DNA of 64,000 nucleotides from Humidesulfovibrio mexicanus (GCF_900188225.1 NZ_FZOC01000002.1:554310-618309), one strand, 5' to 3'; shown: positions 52,118-62,371, counted from the stretch's first letter. Translations and numbers: made by a program. Notes: a model not told the origin generated them from the sequence alone.

Positions 52118-55100
52118 CACTTCACCTCGTGTGAACTGTTGGTATCGGTGTTCCCCGCGCCGCCCGGCTCCTGGCCGGGCGTAGGCACTTCTGGCTCCAG
52201 GCCTCCGCCTTGGTCCTGCGGGTCCGCAGGCGCGTGCTTTCTGCCCATGGCGAGTTTGTAGACGATGACGAAGAACACGGGCACAAAGTAGATGCCTAGA
52301 ATCGTCGCGGTGACCATGCCGCCGATGACGCCCGTGCCGATGGCGCGCTGGCTGCCGGAACCGGCGCCGCTGGCGATGGCCAGAGGCAGCACGCCAAGGA
52401 TGAAGGCCAAAGAGGTCATGAGGATGGGGCGCAGGCGCAGGCGTGACGCCTCCATTGTCGCGTGCAGCAGGCCGTGCCCCTTCTCCACAAGGTCCTTGGC
52501 GAATTCAACGATGAGAATGGCGTTTTTGGCCGCAAGGCCGATGGTGGTCAACAGGCCGACCTGGAAGAACACGTCGTTGGTAAGGCCGCGTGCGAAGGTG
52601 GCGAGCACCGCGCCCACCACGCCCAGGGGCACCACCAGCATGACCGCGGTCGGCACGGCCCAGGATTCGTACAGGGCGGCCAGGCACAGGAACACCACCA
52701 GGATGGATATGGCGTACAGGACCGGAGCCTGGGAGCCGCTCATGCGCTCCTGGTAGGACAGGCCGGTCCACTCGATGCCCAGCCCGGCGGGAAGCTTGGA
52801 CGCGATGTCCTCGATGGCGGCCATGGCCGCGCCGGAGCTCAAGCCCGGAGCCGCCATGCCCTGGATCTCGACCGCAGGCAGGCCGTTGTACCGCTCCAGG
52901 CGGGGCGAACCGTAAGTCCAACGTCCCGAGGAGAAGGCCGAGAAGGGGACCATCTCGTCTTTTGTGTTCCGAACGTACCAGAGGTTGATGTCTTCGGGCA
53001 TCATGCGGTAGGGGGCGTCGCCCTGGACATACACCTTCTTCATGCGACCGCGGTCGATGAAGTCGTTTACGTAGCTTCCGCCAAGGACGGTGGAAAGCGT
53101 GTCGTTGATGGTGGCCTGGGACAAGCTGAAGGCCCCGGCCTTGGCTTGGTCGATGTCGATGCGGTATTGCGGGGTGTCCTCCATGCCGTTGGGGCGCACG
53201 GCCATGAGGGTGGGGGTCTTGGCCGCCATGCCCAGGAGCTGGTTCCGGGCCTGGATCAGGGCCTCATGGCCCAGTCCTGCGCGGTCTTGCAGGAAGAGGT
53301 CAAAGCCTGTTGCGTTGCCCAGTTCCATGACTGCAGGCGGCAGGAACGCGTACACGCTTGCGTTCTTGATTTGAGAGAAGGCCATCATGGCGCGGTTGGC
53401 TACGGCTTCGGCGCTGGCGTGCGCCCCTTTGCGCTCGTTCCAGGGCTTGAGCTGAATGAAGGCCAGGCCCGCATTTTGCCCACTGCCCGCGAAGCTGAAG
53501 CCCGCAACGGTGAACAGGGAACTCACGGTTTCCTTTTCCGATTCAAGGAAGTGCTTCTCCACCTGCTGCAGCACTTTGAGTGTGCTTTCCTGCGTGGCTC
53601 CCGTGGGCAGCTGCACCAGGCCGAAGATGATGCCCTGGTCTTCCTCCGGCAAAAATGAGGATGGCAGGCGCATGAACAGCAGGCCTAGGGCGACGACGAT
53701 GGCCAGATACACAGCCATGACGCGTTTGGGCCGCATCAGAAGGCCGGACACCCCGTCGCGGTATTTTGCGCTTCCGCGGTCAAAGAGGCGGTTGAAGGCG
53801 CCGAAGAAACCGGTTTTGGTATGCGTGTGGTGTTCGCCTTTGTGAACCGGCTTCAGGAATGTGGCGCACAAGGCCGGAGTGAGCACGATTGCCACCAGCA
53901 CCGAGAGCGCCATGGCCGAAACGATGGTGAGCGAGAACTGACGGTAGATGACGCCGGACGAACCGCTGATGAAGGCCATGGGGATGAACACCGCGGAGAG
54001 AACCATGGCGATGCCGACAAGCGCGCCGGTGATCTGGCCCATGGATTTTTTCGTGGCCTCTTTGGGGGAGAGGCCCTCCTCGGTCATGATGCGTTCGACG
54101 TTTTCAACGACGACGATGGCGTCGTCGACAAGCAGGCCGATGGCGAGCACCACGCCGAACATGGTAAGGGTGTTGATGGAGAAGCCGAAGGCCGCCAGCG
54201 CGCCGAAAGTGCCCAAAAGCACCACGGGAACCGCGATGGTCGGAATGATTGTTGCCCGGAAGTTCTGCAGGAACAGATACATGACCAAGAACACCAGCAG
54301 AATGGCCTCGGCCAGTGTCTTGACCACTTCCTCGATGCTGACCCGCACGAAGGGGGTCGTGTCGTAGGGATACACGGCGTGGATCCCTTCCGGGAAGGTC
54401 TTGGAAAGCTGGTCGATGGTGGCCCGCACCTGGTTCACGGTATTCAGCGCATTGGCTCCGGTTGCCAGCTTGATGGCGATGCCGGTGGAGGGCTTTCCGT
54501 TGAAGCGGGAGGTGGCGTCGTATGATTCGCTCCCCAGTTCGACGCGGGCGACGTCGCTCAAGCGGACGGTGGAGCCGTCCTGGTTCACCTTGAGGATGAT
54601 CCGCTCGAATTGCCCGACGGTTTCGAGCCGATCTTGCGACAGGATGGTGTAGCTCATCATCTGCCCTGGCAGGGCGGGGGTGCCGCCGATTTGGCCAGCG
54701 GAGATCTGATCGTTTTGTGCAGTGATCGCCGCCTGGACATCGGAAGGCATGAGCTTGTAACTGTTGAGCTTGCCTGGATCGAGCCAGACGCGCATGGAGT
54801 ACTGTCCGCCGAAAACCATTGCGTCGCCCACGCCGTCCACGCGGCTTATGGGATCAAGCAAGTTGGATGCCGCATAGTCGCTCAAGTCGTTGCCGGTCGT
54901 GGCCGGGTCGTCAGAGACCAAGGCAATGATCATCAAAAAGCTGGAGGAGCTTTTGTTGACCGTGATGCCCTGGCGCTGCACTGCGTCCGGAAGCAGCGGA
55001 GTTGCCAGGGAGAGCTTGTTTTGCACCTGCACCTGGGCGATGTCGGAATCCGTGTTCGAGTCGAAGGTGAGGGTGATCTCGGCCTGGCCGAAGGAATCGC

Positions 55101-55344
55101 TGGTGGAGGACATGTAGCGCAGGTCGTCGATGCCCTTCATCTTTTGTTCGATGACCTGGGTGACGGAGTCCTCGACCGTTTTGGCGGAAGCGCCGGGGTA
55201 TGTGGCGTTGATGGTGATGGCAGTGGGCGCGATCTTGGGATACTGCGCGATGGGCAGCGTCAGGATGGAGAGCGCCCCCACGAGCATGATGATGATGGCG
55301 ATCACCCAGGCGAATACCGGGCGATCAATGAAGAATTTTGCCAT
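52117..55344 (-). CDS. RND efflux pump inner membrane transporter (AcrB/MexB type)
   Basis: 1075 residues, twelve membrane helices in two halves with large periplasmic loops. The proton relay is intact: [16 protein letters not shown] in TM4 (two aspartates) and the lysine in [17 protein letters not shown] in TM10. The start [18 protein letters not shown] and the pore/porter domains match the HAE1 group of drug exporters. The C-terminal extension of about 35 residues after the last helix is Pro/Gly rich. It pumps hydrophobic drugs or solvents from the periplasm. Confidence 0.94.
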   Translation of the reverse strand: MAKFFIDRPVFAWVIAIIIMLVGALSILTLPIAQYPKIAPTAITINATYPGASAKTVEDSVTQVIEQKMKGIDDLRYMSSTSDSFGQAEITLTFDSNTDSDIAQVQVQNKLSLATPLLPDAVQRQGITVNKSSSSFLMIIALVSDDPATTGNDLSDYAASNLLDPISRVDGVGDAMVFGGQYSMRVWLDPGKLNSYKLMPSDVQAAITAQNDQISAGQIGGTPALPGQMMSYTILSQDRLETVGQFERIILKVNQDGSTVRLSDVARVELGSESYDATSRFNGKPSTGIAIKLATGANALNTVNQVRATIDQLSKTFPEGIHAVYPYDTTPFVRVSIEEVVKTLAEAILLVFLVMYLFLQNFRATIIPTIAVPVVLLGTFGALAAFGFSINTLTMFGVVLAIGLLVDDAIVVVENVERIMTEEGLSPKEATKKSMGQITGALVGIAMVLSAVFIPMAFISGSSGVIYRQFSLTIVSAMALSVLVAIVLTPALCATFLKPVHKGEHHTHTKTGFFGAFNRLFDRGSAKYRDGVSGLLMRPKRVMAVYLAIVVALGLLFMRLPSSFLPEEDQGIIFGLVQLPTGATQESTLKVLQQVEKHFLESEKETVSSLFTVAGFSFAGSGQNAGLAFIQLKPWNERKGAHASAEAVANRAMMAFSQIKNASVYAFLPPAVMELGNATGFDLFLQDRAGLGHEALIQARNQLLGMAAKTPTLMAVRPNGMEDTPQYRIDIDQAKAGAFSLSQATINDTLSTVLGGSYVNDFIDRGRMKKVYVQGDAPYRMMPEDINLWYVRNTKDEMVPFSAFSSGRWTYGSPRLERYNGLPAVEIQGMAAPGLSSGAAMAAIEDIASKLPAGLGIEWTGLSYQERMSGSQAPVLYAISILVVFLCLAALYESWAVPTAVMLVVPLGVVGAVLATFARGLTNDVFFQVGLLTTIGLAAKNAILIVEFAKDLVEKGHGLLHATMEASRLRLRPILMTSLAFILGVLPLAIASGAGSGSQRAIGTGVIGGMVTATILGIYFVPVFFVIVYKLAMGRKHAPADPQDQGGGLEPEVPTPGQEPGGAGNTDTNSSHEVK

Positions 55345-55365
55345 TCTCTGCTGCTCCGGCTGTTG

Positions 55366-56961
55366 CTACTGGTGGTTGGCGGTGGAATCGCCGCTCTTCA
55401 CGCTTGTGCCGGGACCAGTGGAGCCGGGCCACGGCTGGTCCTTGGGCGGGGAATAGACAAGGGTTCTATTCGCGCTGGCCGTGGTCTTTGTCTTGGGCTC
55501 GTCCGCCATGACTTCCCGCATGGTCTCCTTCATGGCGTCCTTTCCGGAAACCGCCTTTGTGGCGCCGGGCGCCGCCTGCGAAGGCGTGGCCTGTGCAGCA
55601 TGTTTCGCTTCAGGCTTGGCCGCAGGCTTCGCCTCAGACTTGGCATCAGGCTTCGCCTCGGCCTTGGCCGCAGGCTTCGCTTCAGGTTTGGCCGCAGGCT
55701 TCGCCTCAGGCTTGGCGTCCTTGGCGGGAGCTGTTGTTTTTGCCGCTTCCGGCTGGCCGGGCTGCTTGGCTCCGGCTGCGTCGGCCTGGGGCAAGTCCTT
55801 GGGCGCGGGCTGGGCCGAACCGGCTTCCACGGGCTTGACCTTTGAGCCCGGCTTGGCCTTTTGGAGCCCCTCGACGATTATGCGGTCGCCCGCGGCGAGG
55901 CCTTCGGACACAAGCCATTTGTCGCCAACCACACGGGAAACGGTGATGGACCGGGCCTCGACGGTGTTGTCCTGCTTGAGGGCCATGACCAGGGCGTTGC
56001 CCTTGCTGTCGCGCGTGACGGCCTGCTGCGGCACCAGCACCGCGTTTTCCTCGACGCCTTCCTCCAGCACGGCGCGCACGTACAGGCCGGGCAGCAAATC
56101 CTGCTGGGGATTGGGGAACAGCGCACGCAGGGTGATCACGCCGGTGCTTTGGTCCACAGTGATATCGGAGAACTGCAGCGAACCTTCAAGAGGATACGGG
56201 GTGCCGTCCTCGAAGAGCAGTTTCACTTTGGCGCCGTTTGTTCCAGATTTCTTGAGTTTGCCGCTGGCAAGGTCGCGCTTGAGGCGCAGAACCTCTGCGC
56301 TGGACTGTGTCACATCAACGTACATGGGGTCCGTCTGCTGGACCGTGGTCAGCGGATCGGCCTGGCTTGCGGTGACAAGCGCACCCGGAGTCACGTTGGA
56401 TTTTCCGATGCGTCCGGTGATCGGCGAGGTGACACGCGTGTAGGAAAGGTTGATGCGGGCCGTCTCCAAGGCGGCGCGCGCGGCGACGACCTCGGCCTCG
56501 GCCTGGTTCATGGCGGCCTGGGCGTCGTCGTTGTCCTGCTGGCTTACGGCGTTGACCTTGGACAGGTTGGCGTACCGCTTGCCCTTCAGGCGCGCCGGAA
56601 CCGCATTGGCCTCGGCCTTGGCGAGCGTGGCCTTGGCGTTGTCGTAGGCGGCTTGGTAGGTGGCGGGATCAATCTGGTAGAGCACCTCGCCAACTTTCAC
56701 GTCCCCGCCTTCCTTGAAGGTCCGTTTTTGGACGATGCCTCCGACCTGTGGTCTGACTTCGGAGATTTGGTAGGCCGAAGTCCGTCCCGCAAGCACGGTG
56801 GTCAGTGTGACCTGCTGCGGGGCAATCGTGGCGATGCTGACTTCCGGTTCTGGCGCTTGAGCCGGCCCGGCAGCCTGCTTGTCTCCGCCGCAGCCGAACA
56901 AGGCCGCGGTCAGGGCGAGGGGGATGAACAAGGAACGAGCGGTGTTTTGTGCAATGCGCAT
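55366..56961 (-). CDS. RND efflux periplasmic adaptor with long KPA-rich tail
   Basis: 531 residues against about 390 for AcrA. A lipoprotein-like signal (LTAALFGCGG) leads to the adaptor: barrel-lipoyl half VEVRPQVGGIVQKRTFKEGGDVKV-type (EVRPQVGGIVQKR near 65), coiled-coil hairpin, TRVTSPITGRIGKSNVTPGA, beta-barrel, and the closing AGDRIIVEGLQKAKPGSKVKP. After about residue 375 follows an unusual tail of about 150 residues, rich in Lys, Pro, Ala and Glu (AKPEAKPAAKPEAKPAA). I chose MRIAQNTARS; the frame is open 40 codons further. It links the RND transporter to the outer channel. Confidence 0.9.
   Translation of the reverse strand: MRIAQNTARSLFIPLALTAALFGCGGDKQAAGPAQAPEPEVSIATIAPQQVTLTTVLAGRTSAYQISEVRPQVGGIVQKRTFKEGGDVKVGEVLYQIDPATYQAAYDNAKATLAKAEANAVPARLKGKRYANLSKVNAVSQQDNDDAQAAMNQAEAEVVAARAALETARINLSYTRVTSPITGRIGKSNVTPGALVTASQADPLTTVQQTDPMYVDVTQSSAEVLRLKRDLASGKLKKSGTNGAKVKLLFEDGTPYPLEGSLQFSDITVDQSTGVITLRALFPNPQQDLLPGLYVRAVLEEGVEENAVLVPQQAVTRDSKGNALVMALKQDNTVEARSITVSRVVGDKWLVSEGLAAGDRIIVEGLQKAKPGSKVKPVEAGSAQPAPKDLPQADAAGAKQPGQPEAAKTTAPAKDAKPEAKPAAKPEAKPAAKAEAKPDAKSEAKPAAKPEAKHAAQATPSQAAPGATKAVSGKDAMKETMREVMADEPKTKTTASANRTLVYSPPKDQPWPGSTGPGTSVKSGDSTANHQ
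55603..55718. repeat. tandem repeat DNA coding the adaptor tail
   Basis: GGCCGCAGGCTTCGC recurs three times (about 55618, 55666 and 55690), with related units GGCTTGGC and CTCAGGCTT between. It encodes the KPEAKPAA repeats. Copy number may vary between strains. Confidence 0.7.
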
Positions 56962-56977
56962 GGTTGTGTCCTGATGC

Positions 56978-57649
56978 TTAGAGTGTGGTGGCGGAGGCGT
57001 CCTGTCGGTGCGGGAGCAAGGCCCGGAGGCGCTCCATGCCGCCAAGCGAGAACTGCATGATAAAGTCCGTGATTTCGTCAATGGTGCCGGGTTCGAGGAC
57101 CAGCGCCGGGTTCATGCGGCTCATGGCCTCTTTGGCGAAGTCGAAGAGCACGCATTGGCCGATGATGCTGGAGGCGCAGCGGCTTACAATGCTTTCGTCC
57201 GCACCGGGCAATGCGGCCCGCACAATGTCGAGGAGCAGGTTGTGCGTCTCTCGGCAGTGCTTTTCAAAAAGTTCCCCAAAGAGTTGTGATGGCTCAATGA
57301 ATTCCAAAGTGAGCAGCTTCCCCAGCCGCTCGTTTTCAAGGGTTCCATCTCCCAGGGTCTGCAGGAGCAGACTGCGCACATATGCCCGTAAGCGCATTTC
57401 CGGGGAGCTGTCCCGGGTGACGCCCTTGTCCCTGGGGTTGCGTCTGTTTTCCCGTTCAATGTAGTCCTGGAGCACAGCCACGTAAAGTTTCTCCTTGCCG
57501 CCAAAATGGTAGTTGACGGACGCCACATTTGCCCCGGCCAAGCCGCAAATGTCGCGGATGGTCGCGTTCTTGAGTCCGTTTTCGGCAAAAACCTTACGGC
57601 CAGTATGCAATAACCGAGCCTTTGTGCCTGTGTCTTGTGTTTCGATCAT
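56978..57649 (-). CDS. TetR family regulator of the efflux operon
   Basis: 223 residues. N-terminal helix-turn-helix: KARLLHTGRKVFAENGLKNATIRDICGLAGANVASVNYHFGGKEKLY-type (TetR signature NVASVNYHFGGKEKLY near 50). A C-terminal ligand domain of the AcrR/DUF1956 type follows. It is the first gene of the unit, 16 nt upstream of the adaptor. It likely represses tetR-acrA-acrB-oprM. I chose MIETQDTG with GAGGA upstream. Confidence 0.9.
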   Translation of the reverse strand: MIETQDTGTKARLLHTGRKVFAENGLKNATIRDICGLAGANVASVNYHFGGKEKLYVAVLQDYIERENRRNPRDKGVTRDSSPEMRLRAYVRSLLLQTLGDGTLENERLGKLLTLEFIEPSQLFGELFEKHCRETHNLLLDIVRAALPGADESIVSRCASSIIGQCVLFDFAKEAMSRMNPALVLEPGTIDEITDFIMQFSLGGMERLRALLPHRQDASATTL

Positions 57650-57683
57650 TGTTCCTCTGGTGGACAAACGGAGTTTAGAACCA

Positions 57684-57706
57684 AAATTTAAACGGCATTT
57701 AAATTT
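57684..57706. promoter_or_regulatory. perfect inverted repeat, candidate TetR operator
   Basis: AAATTTAAA and TTTAAATTT flank CGGCA, a perfect 9-bp inverted repeat, 35 bp upstream of the tetR start. Size and place fit autoregulation of the efflux unit. Confidence 0.6.
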
Positions 57707-58076
57707 ATGCCTCCGGCTTGTCAAGGTGTTTGCGCGGTGAAAAGTTGTATCGTTGATTAAGGTAATGATCTTGAAATGTTACAGTGCGTGCGTTGGTTTC
57801 TTGATGTTGAGTCCGGATGCTGATTTTATCATGTTTTCAGGGGAGGATCCTCCGGGACCATGCTTCCGAGGGGGGGATGCATATGAGGCGTGCACATATT
57901 TGCACTTTGTGCAGTGCGATGTGCACAAACGCGTCGGGATTTTAACGTGGCGAAGGAGGGGGTGAGTCTTCATGCCATACAATCTGGCAAAAGTTCAAGC
58001 GCGCGTCGGCGGAGCCGCTTCGCCGCCAGGCCGATGGCAGCAAAGGCATGCACGTGTTGGTGCTGGAGGGAAAATG

Positions 58077-58102
58077 AAAAGGGGAGGCGCGTACGCCTCC
58101 CC
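58077..58102 (-). terminator. terminator of tRNA-Pro(CGG)
   Basis: On the minus strand GGGGAGGCG (58102-58094) and CGCCTCCCC (58089-58081) pair around a 4-nt loop, followed by TTTT. Confidence 0.85.
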
Positions 58103-58111
58103 TGAGATTTC

Positions 58112-58188
58112 TGGTCGGGATGACTGGATTTGAACCAGCGGTCTCCGCGTCCCGAACGCGGCGCTCTACCAGGCTGAGCCACATCCCG
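58112..58188 (-). tRNA. tRNA-Pro, anticodon CGG
   Basis: A 77-nt cloverleaf on the minus strand. The acceptor stem is CGGGATG/CATCCCG, the anticodon stem is CCGCG/CGCGG with loop TTCGGGA (anticodon CGG), the T-arm is GCTGG/CCAGT with loop TTCAAAT, and CCA is encoded. Its 3' end and the six bases after CCA match those of tRNA-Pro(GGG) at 2600-2676. Confidence 0.95.
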
Positions 58189-58387
58189 TTGTCGAGAGGT
58201 CGGCTTTTAGCTGAATCGCAATCAAAAGGCAAGGGTTTGGGGAGCGGTTCTTTGAATTTGTCGATATGCCGGGGGCATTGTTCTGGTTGGACAAACAGGG
58301 GGATTTGTGCGAATCTAAGTAGTGTGGTGGGGCACGGGTGCCGAGCATCGCCCCGGAAGTTGCGACATTATGCAAAGGAGTCACTTT

Positions 58388-59491
58388 GTGATCAAGGTTG
58401 TTGTCGTCGACGACTCTGCGTTCATGCGCAAGGCCATCAGCACCATGCTGGCCAAGGACCCGGAGATCGACGTTGTGGCCACGGCCCGCGACGGGGAGGA
58501 GGGCCTGGAGCTCATCCGCAAGCACGATCCCGATGTCGTGACCTTGGACATTGAGATGCCGCGCATGGACGGGCTCACCGCTCTGCGCCATATAATGATG
58601 GAAATGCCCCGACCTGTGCTCATGGTCAGTTCGCTTACCAACGAGGGGGCCGAGGCCACACTGAAGGCTCTTGATCTTGGCGCGGTGGACTTCATCCCCA
58701 AGCAGCTTTCCAAGGTTTCGCTGGACATAATCAAGATCGAGGCCAACCTCATCTCCAAGGTCAAGATCGTGGCTTCGCGCAGGCTCATGCACTCCCGGTC
58801 TAGGGCTGGGGGAATCGCGGCCACGAGACCTGCCGCGGCTCCGTCCCCTGCCGGTCGGCCGGAACCGCGTCCTTGCGGAAGGCCTGCGTCCCCGGTCGCC
58901 ACTGCGGGCGGGGCGCCCAAGCGGGACGTGGTGGTCATCGGCGTCTCGACCGGCGGACCGCCGGCTGTGCAGAAGGTGCTTTCGGCTCTGCCCGCAAATT
59001 TTCCCGCAAGCATCGTCATCGCCCAGCACATGCCCGCCGCATTTACCGGGCCTTTCGCCAAACGACTGGACGGGCTGTGCCAGATATCCGTGAAGGAAGC
59101 CGAGCCTGGCGACCGCCTGAAGTCCGGCTGCGCCTTCATCGCCCCTGGCGGCAAACACCTGCTGCTCAAGCAGATGGTCAGCCGCGTTGACCTGGAGATC
59201 AGTACTGAGCCTGCCAGCGCCCTGTACAAGCCCTCGGCGAACGTGCTCATCGGCAGCGCGGCCGAGGCCGTGGGCAGACGGGCGTTGGGGGTGATCCTCA
59301 CGGGAATGGGGAACGACGGCATGGAGGGGGTGCGCGCACTCAAGCAAAAGGGCGGTCGAGCCCTGGCGCAGAGCGACGCCACCTGCGTTGTCTATGGAAT
59401 GCCCAAGGCAATTGTTGATGCTGGACTTTCGGACGAAATTGTGGATATTGATGACATGGCCCAGGCCATCATGAATAATCTGTATGTTTGA
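58388..59491 (+). CDS. cheB: chemotaxis protein-glutamate methylesterase CheB
   Basis: 367 residues. Receiver domain at the N terminus with phosphoacceptor Asp54 in VVTLDIEMPRMDG, then a Ala/Pro/Arg linker, and the methylesterase domain from about 180: GVSTGGPPAVQKVL (catalytic Ser), AQHMPAAFT (His) and GMGNDGMEGV (Asp). It removes methyl groups from chemoreceptors. AAGGAG lies 7 nt before the GTG at 58388, so that start is preferred to the ATG at 58370. It leads the chemosensory cluster to the right edge. Confidence 0.93.
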   Translation: MIKVVVVDDSAFMRKAISTMLAKDPEIDVVATARDGEEGLELIRKHDPDVVTLDIEMPRMDGLTALRHIMMEMPRPVLMVSSLTNEGAEATLKALDLGAVDFIPKQLSKVSLDIIKIEANLISKVKIVASRRLMHSRSRAGGIAATRPAAAPSPAGRPEPRPCGRPASPVATAGGAPKRDVVVIGVSTGGPPAVQKVLSALPANFPASIVIAQHMPAAFTGPFAKRLDGLCQISVKEAEPGDRLKSGCAFIAPGGKHLLLKQMVSRVDLEISTEPASALYKPSANVLIGSAAEAVGRRALGVILTGMGNDGMEGVRALKQKGGRALAQSDATCVVYGMPKAIVDAGLSDEIVDIDDMAQAIMNNLYV

Positions 59492-59563
59492 GCAACGGCG
59501 GCAGAGGGGGATTGCTTCGTTGTGTTTCGCTAGCGGGGCGATATCCTGGAGGAGCTCAGTTCG

Positions 59564-61492
59564 ATGACCGAATGCAAAGAAATCCTGGCGATGCTCAAAA
59601 GTCCCGAAACGGATGTGTTGCGCGAGGCTGCGTACCTCGCCGGAGAAGCGCATTGCGAGGACGCCGTGCCGTTGTTGGTCGAAATGCTCAAAAGCAGCAA
59701 CATCGGCGTTCAGGAGTCTGCGGATAACGCACTGCGCAAGATCGGCGGACGGGAGGCCGTCACCGGAGTCATCCCGCTGCTGCGTTCCGATGAAGCCCCT
59801 GTGCGCAACGGCGCCATGGATATCCTCCGCGCTTTGGGCGGCCAGGAACTGTCGTCCATCATTCCCCTGCTCAAGGATGAAGACGTCGATATCCGGATTT
59901 TCGCCACCGATATTTTGGGCTCCGCCGACAACACCATGGCCATCGGTCCGCTTTGCGACGCGCTGCTCAAGGATCCAGAGGTCAACGTCCGCTATCAGGC
60001 TGCTGTGAGCCTTGGGAACCTTGGCTTGCCAGAGGCCGCAAAATGCCTGAACCAAGCCATGCGCGACGAGGAATGGGTCCAGTATTCCGTCATCGAGGCC
60101 TTGGCGAAGATTCGCCATGCGAGTTCCGTCGACGCCATGGTCAAGGCCATGAGCCATTCTTCGGAGCTTGTGGTCTCCATGATCATCGACGCGCTGGGCG
60201 ACATGGGAAACGTAAAGGCCGTTTCTTTGCTGCTTGGCCGCATGGAGGACTCGCCCACGGCTTTGCGCAACAAGATCGTCAAGGCCATCGTCAAGATCCT
60301 TGGGGCCAAGCTGGTGAACCTGCTGCCCAAGGACGCCCGAGAGAATTTCCGCGACTATCTTCTCGTCGCGCTTGAGGATGAGGATGTCGAGGTCCAGGAT
60401 GCGGCTATTTCCGGCTTGGCCGCTATGGGGGGAGACGATGCCGCCGCCGGGGTTTTCGCCATCGCTGTCAAACTCGACGCCGACAAGGATCAGGATCGCC
60501 TGGAGGGCATTATTGCCAACCTCGCCCAAATGGGCGTCACCGCAGTTTTGAAGAATGCTTTGCGCAACGAGGACGTCCACGCGGCTCTGCTTGCCGTGGA
60601 GACCCTGTCGCGTATCGAGGACCCGGAGGTGGAGAGCGTTCTGGTGAACGCCTTCTGGCAGGGATACATCACCGTGCAGCGGGCCATTGTTTCTGTTCTG
60701 TCGCGCATCGCCGGGGCGGGCAGCATCGATTTTTTCATGGATATTCTGCACAAGCACAACGATGGCAAGGTGCTCAAGTCCGCTGCCGCCTTCCTCGGGC
60801 AGAAGCTCAAGCACGCGCCGGCAGCCGAGGCGCTTTTCGACCTTCTGGAGCACCAGTACGATGACGTGAAGGAGGCTGCGCTTGAGGCCTGCGTCGCCAT
60901 CGGCGGTGACGCCATGCAGGACCGTTTCCGTGAGCTTTTTCTGGGGCAGGACCACATGAAGCGCCTCATGGCCGTGTACGCGTTGGGGCGCATCGACGCC
61001 GCCGCGAACATCGAGCTGTTGAAGGGCGCTCTTGAGGACGCCGAACCGGAAATCCGCAAACATGCCTTGGAGGCCATATCAAGCCTTTGCTTCCAGAATG
61101 ACATATGGCTCGATACCCTTGCGCCGCGCCTATTGGATGAGAACCGGGATGTGCGCCAGACCGTGGTCGAGATCATGGGCCGGTGCTTCACGCCGGAGAT
61201 TGTTCCCCACCTTGTGAGCGCGTTGTCCGATGTCGATGACTGGGTCAAGGTGCGCGCGCTTGAGGTGCTGAGCCAGCACCGGGTGGCGGCAGCCTTGCCA
61301 GAAGTGGTTGCATTGCTGGAATATCCCAACAAGCTGGTGGCCATACGGGCCATCGAGTGCCTTGGCGGGATTGGCGGCACGGCGGCGTTCCAGGCTTTGC
61401 TGAGCATTTCCGGGGGGGAGGACCAAGAGCTGATGGAGGCTGCGGAATCAGCCATTGCCAGAATTCAGGAAGAACAGGAAAAGGAACTTTAG
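59564..61492 (+). CDS. HEAT-repeat protein of the chemosensory cluster
   Basis: 642 residues made of about 19 helical HEAT (PBS-lyase type) repeats with a period near 31-33. Typical units: VQESADNALRKIGGREAVTGV, VRNGAMDILRALGGQELSSI, VRYQAAVSLGNLGLPEAAK and VKVRALEVLSQHRVAAALP. No enzyme motif is seen. It probably forms a curved scaffold for partners in the array. GGAGGAG precedes the ATG. It lies between cheB and cheR, and cheR begins on the base after its stop. Confidence 0.88.
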   Translation: MTECKEILAMLKSPETDVLREAAYLAGEAHCEDAVPLLVEMLKSSNIGVQESADNALRKIGGREAVTGVIPLLRSDEAPVRNGAMDILRALGGQELSSIIPLLKDEDVDIRIFATDILGSADNTMAIGPLCDALLKDPEVNVRYQAAVSLGNLGLPEAAKCLNQAMRDEEWVQYSVIEALAKIRHASSVDAMVKAMSHSSELVVSMIIDALGDMGNVKAVSLLLGRMEDSPTALRNKIVKAIVKILGAKLVNLLPKDARENFRDYLLVALEDEDVEVQDAAISGLAAMGGDDAAAGVFAIAVKLDADKDQDRLEGIIANLAQMGVTAVLKNALRNEDVHAALLAVETLSRIEDPEVESVLVNAFWQGYITVQRAIVSVLSRIAGAGSIDFFMDILHKHNDGKVLKSAAAFLGQKLKHAPAAEALFDLLEHQYDDVKEAALEACVAIGGDAMQDRFRELFLGQDHMKRLMAVYALGRIDAAANIELLKGALEDAEPEIRKHALEAISSLCFQNDIWLDTLAPRLLDENRDVRQTVVEIMGRCFTPEIVPHLVSALSDVDDWVKVRALEVLSQHRVAAALPEVVALLEYPNKLVAIRAIECLGGIGGTAAFQALLSISGGEDQELMEAAESAIARIQEEQEKEL

Positions 61493-62371
61493 ATGGCAGC
61501 GCTTTTTTCCACCACTGCGGCCGTCGGCGCGGAGCTCAAAATCAGCGACGCCGAGTTTGTGCAGTTGCGTGACTTCATCTATGCGCAGTGCGGCATTTAT
61601 GTCGCGGACAACCGCAAGTACCTGCTGGAGAATCGTCTTGCGAACAGGCTGAAGCTCCTGAACCTCAAGAATTTTGGCGAGTACTACCACTATCTCCAAT
61701 ACGACTCCAACAGGAAAGGCGAGCTTACCAAGTTATTCGAGGTGATCACCACCAACGAGACCAGCTTCTACCGTAACCCTCCACAGCTCAAGGTTTTTCA
61801 GGAGAACATCCTCGCCGAGGTCATCGCCGAGCTCAAGAAGAAGGGCGACAAGCGCTTGCGCATTTGGTCGGCGGGTTGCTCCACCGGCGAGGAACCATAT
61901 ACCATCGCCATCATCGTGGCCGAGGTGCTCAAGAACGAATTGGCCAGTTGGGACGTGCGGATCACCGCCAGCGATCTTTCCGAGCGCGTGCTTGAGGCCG
62001 CGCGCAAGGGTCTCTACAACGAGTACACCTTGCGCACCACGCCCAAAGAAATCGTCGCCCGCTATTTCGAGAAAGATGGCGACAACTTTCGCGTCCGGCC
62101 GGAACTCAAGCGCCTCATCTCCTTCGGGCAGCTGAATTTGTCCGACCGTGTGGCGCTCAAACGGGTGGAGCGGTCGCAGATCGTGTTCTGCCGCAACGTC
62201 ATCATCTATTTTGACGACGAGATGAAGCGCAAGGTCATAGGGGCCTTCTACGACAACCTTCTGGGGGGCGGCTATCTCCTCATCGGGCACTCGGAGTCGC
62301 TGCACAACATCACGCGCTCCTTCAAGCCCATCCACTACCCCGGAGCCATAATGTACAAGAAGGAGGCCTGA
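61493..62371 (+). CDS. cheR: chemotaxis protein methyltransferase CheR
   Basis: 292 residues. The N-terminal helical part (LRDFIYAQCGIYVADNRKYL, LFEVITTNETSFYRNP) and the methyltransferase core (IWSAGCSTGEEPYTIAII near 125, FCRNVIIYFDDE near 230) are those of CheR, which methylates receptor glutamates with SAM. It starts one base after the HEAT gene stop, so the pair is coupled. No TPR extension. Confidence 0.94.
   Translation: MAALFSTTAAVGAELKISDAEFVQLRDFIYAQCGIYVADNRKYLLENRLANRLKLLNLKNFGEYYHYLQYDSNRKGELTKLFEVITTNETSFYRNPPQLKVFQENILAEVIAELKKKGDKRLRIWSAGCSTGEEPYTIAIIVAEVLKNELASWDVRITASDLSERVLEAARKGLYNEYTLRTTPKEIVARYFEKDGDNFRVRPELKRLISFGQLNLSDRVALKRVERSQIVFCRNVIIYFDDEMKRKVIGAFYDNLLGGGYLLIGHSESLHNITRSFKPIHYPGAIMYKKEA

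Larger units (their letters stand above)
57650..58111. other. gene-free stretch upstream of tetR
   Basis: No convincing gene in about 460 nt; the short open frames lack ribosome sites and codon use typical of the neighbours. It holds the tetR operator candidate (57684-57706) at the left and the terminator of the tRNA at the right. Local AT content is higher than elsewhere. Confidence 0.55.

Noticed and set aside
55603-55718. CRISPR array in the tandem repeat of the adaptor gene
   Set aside because: Repeats are in frame, differ in spacing, and code for a Lys-Pro-Ala tail. There are no unique spacers of constant length and no cas genes.
58189-58387. Flagellar sigma-28 promoter in front of cheB
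   Set aside because: TAAG and GCCGA are present, but the gap is about 20 nt where about 15 is expected. No good match could be fitted.
58166-61063. Long minus-strand open frame across cheB and the HEAT gene
   Set aside because: Antisense to two clear genes and partly across a tRNA. It is explained by the repeat codon pattern of the HEAT gene.
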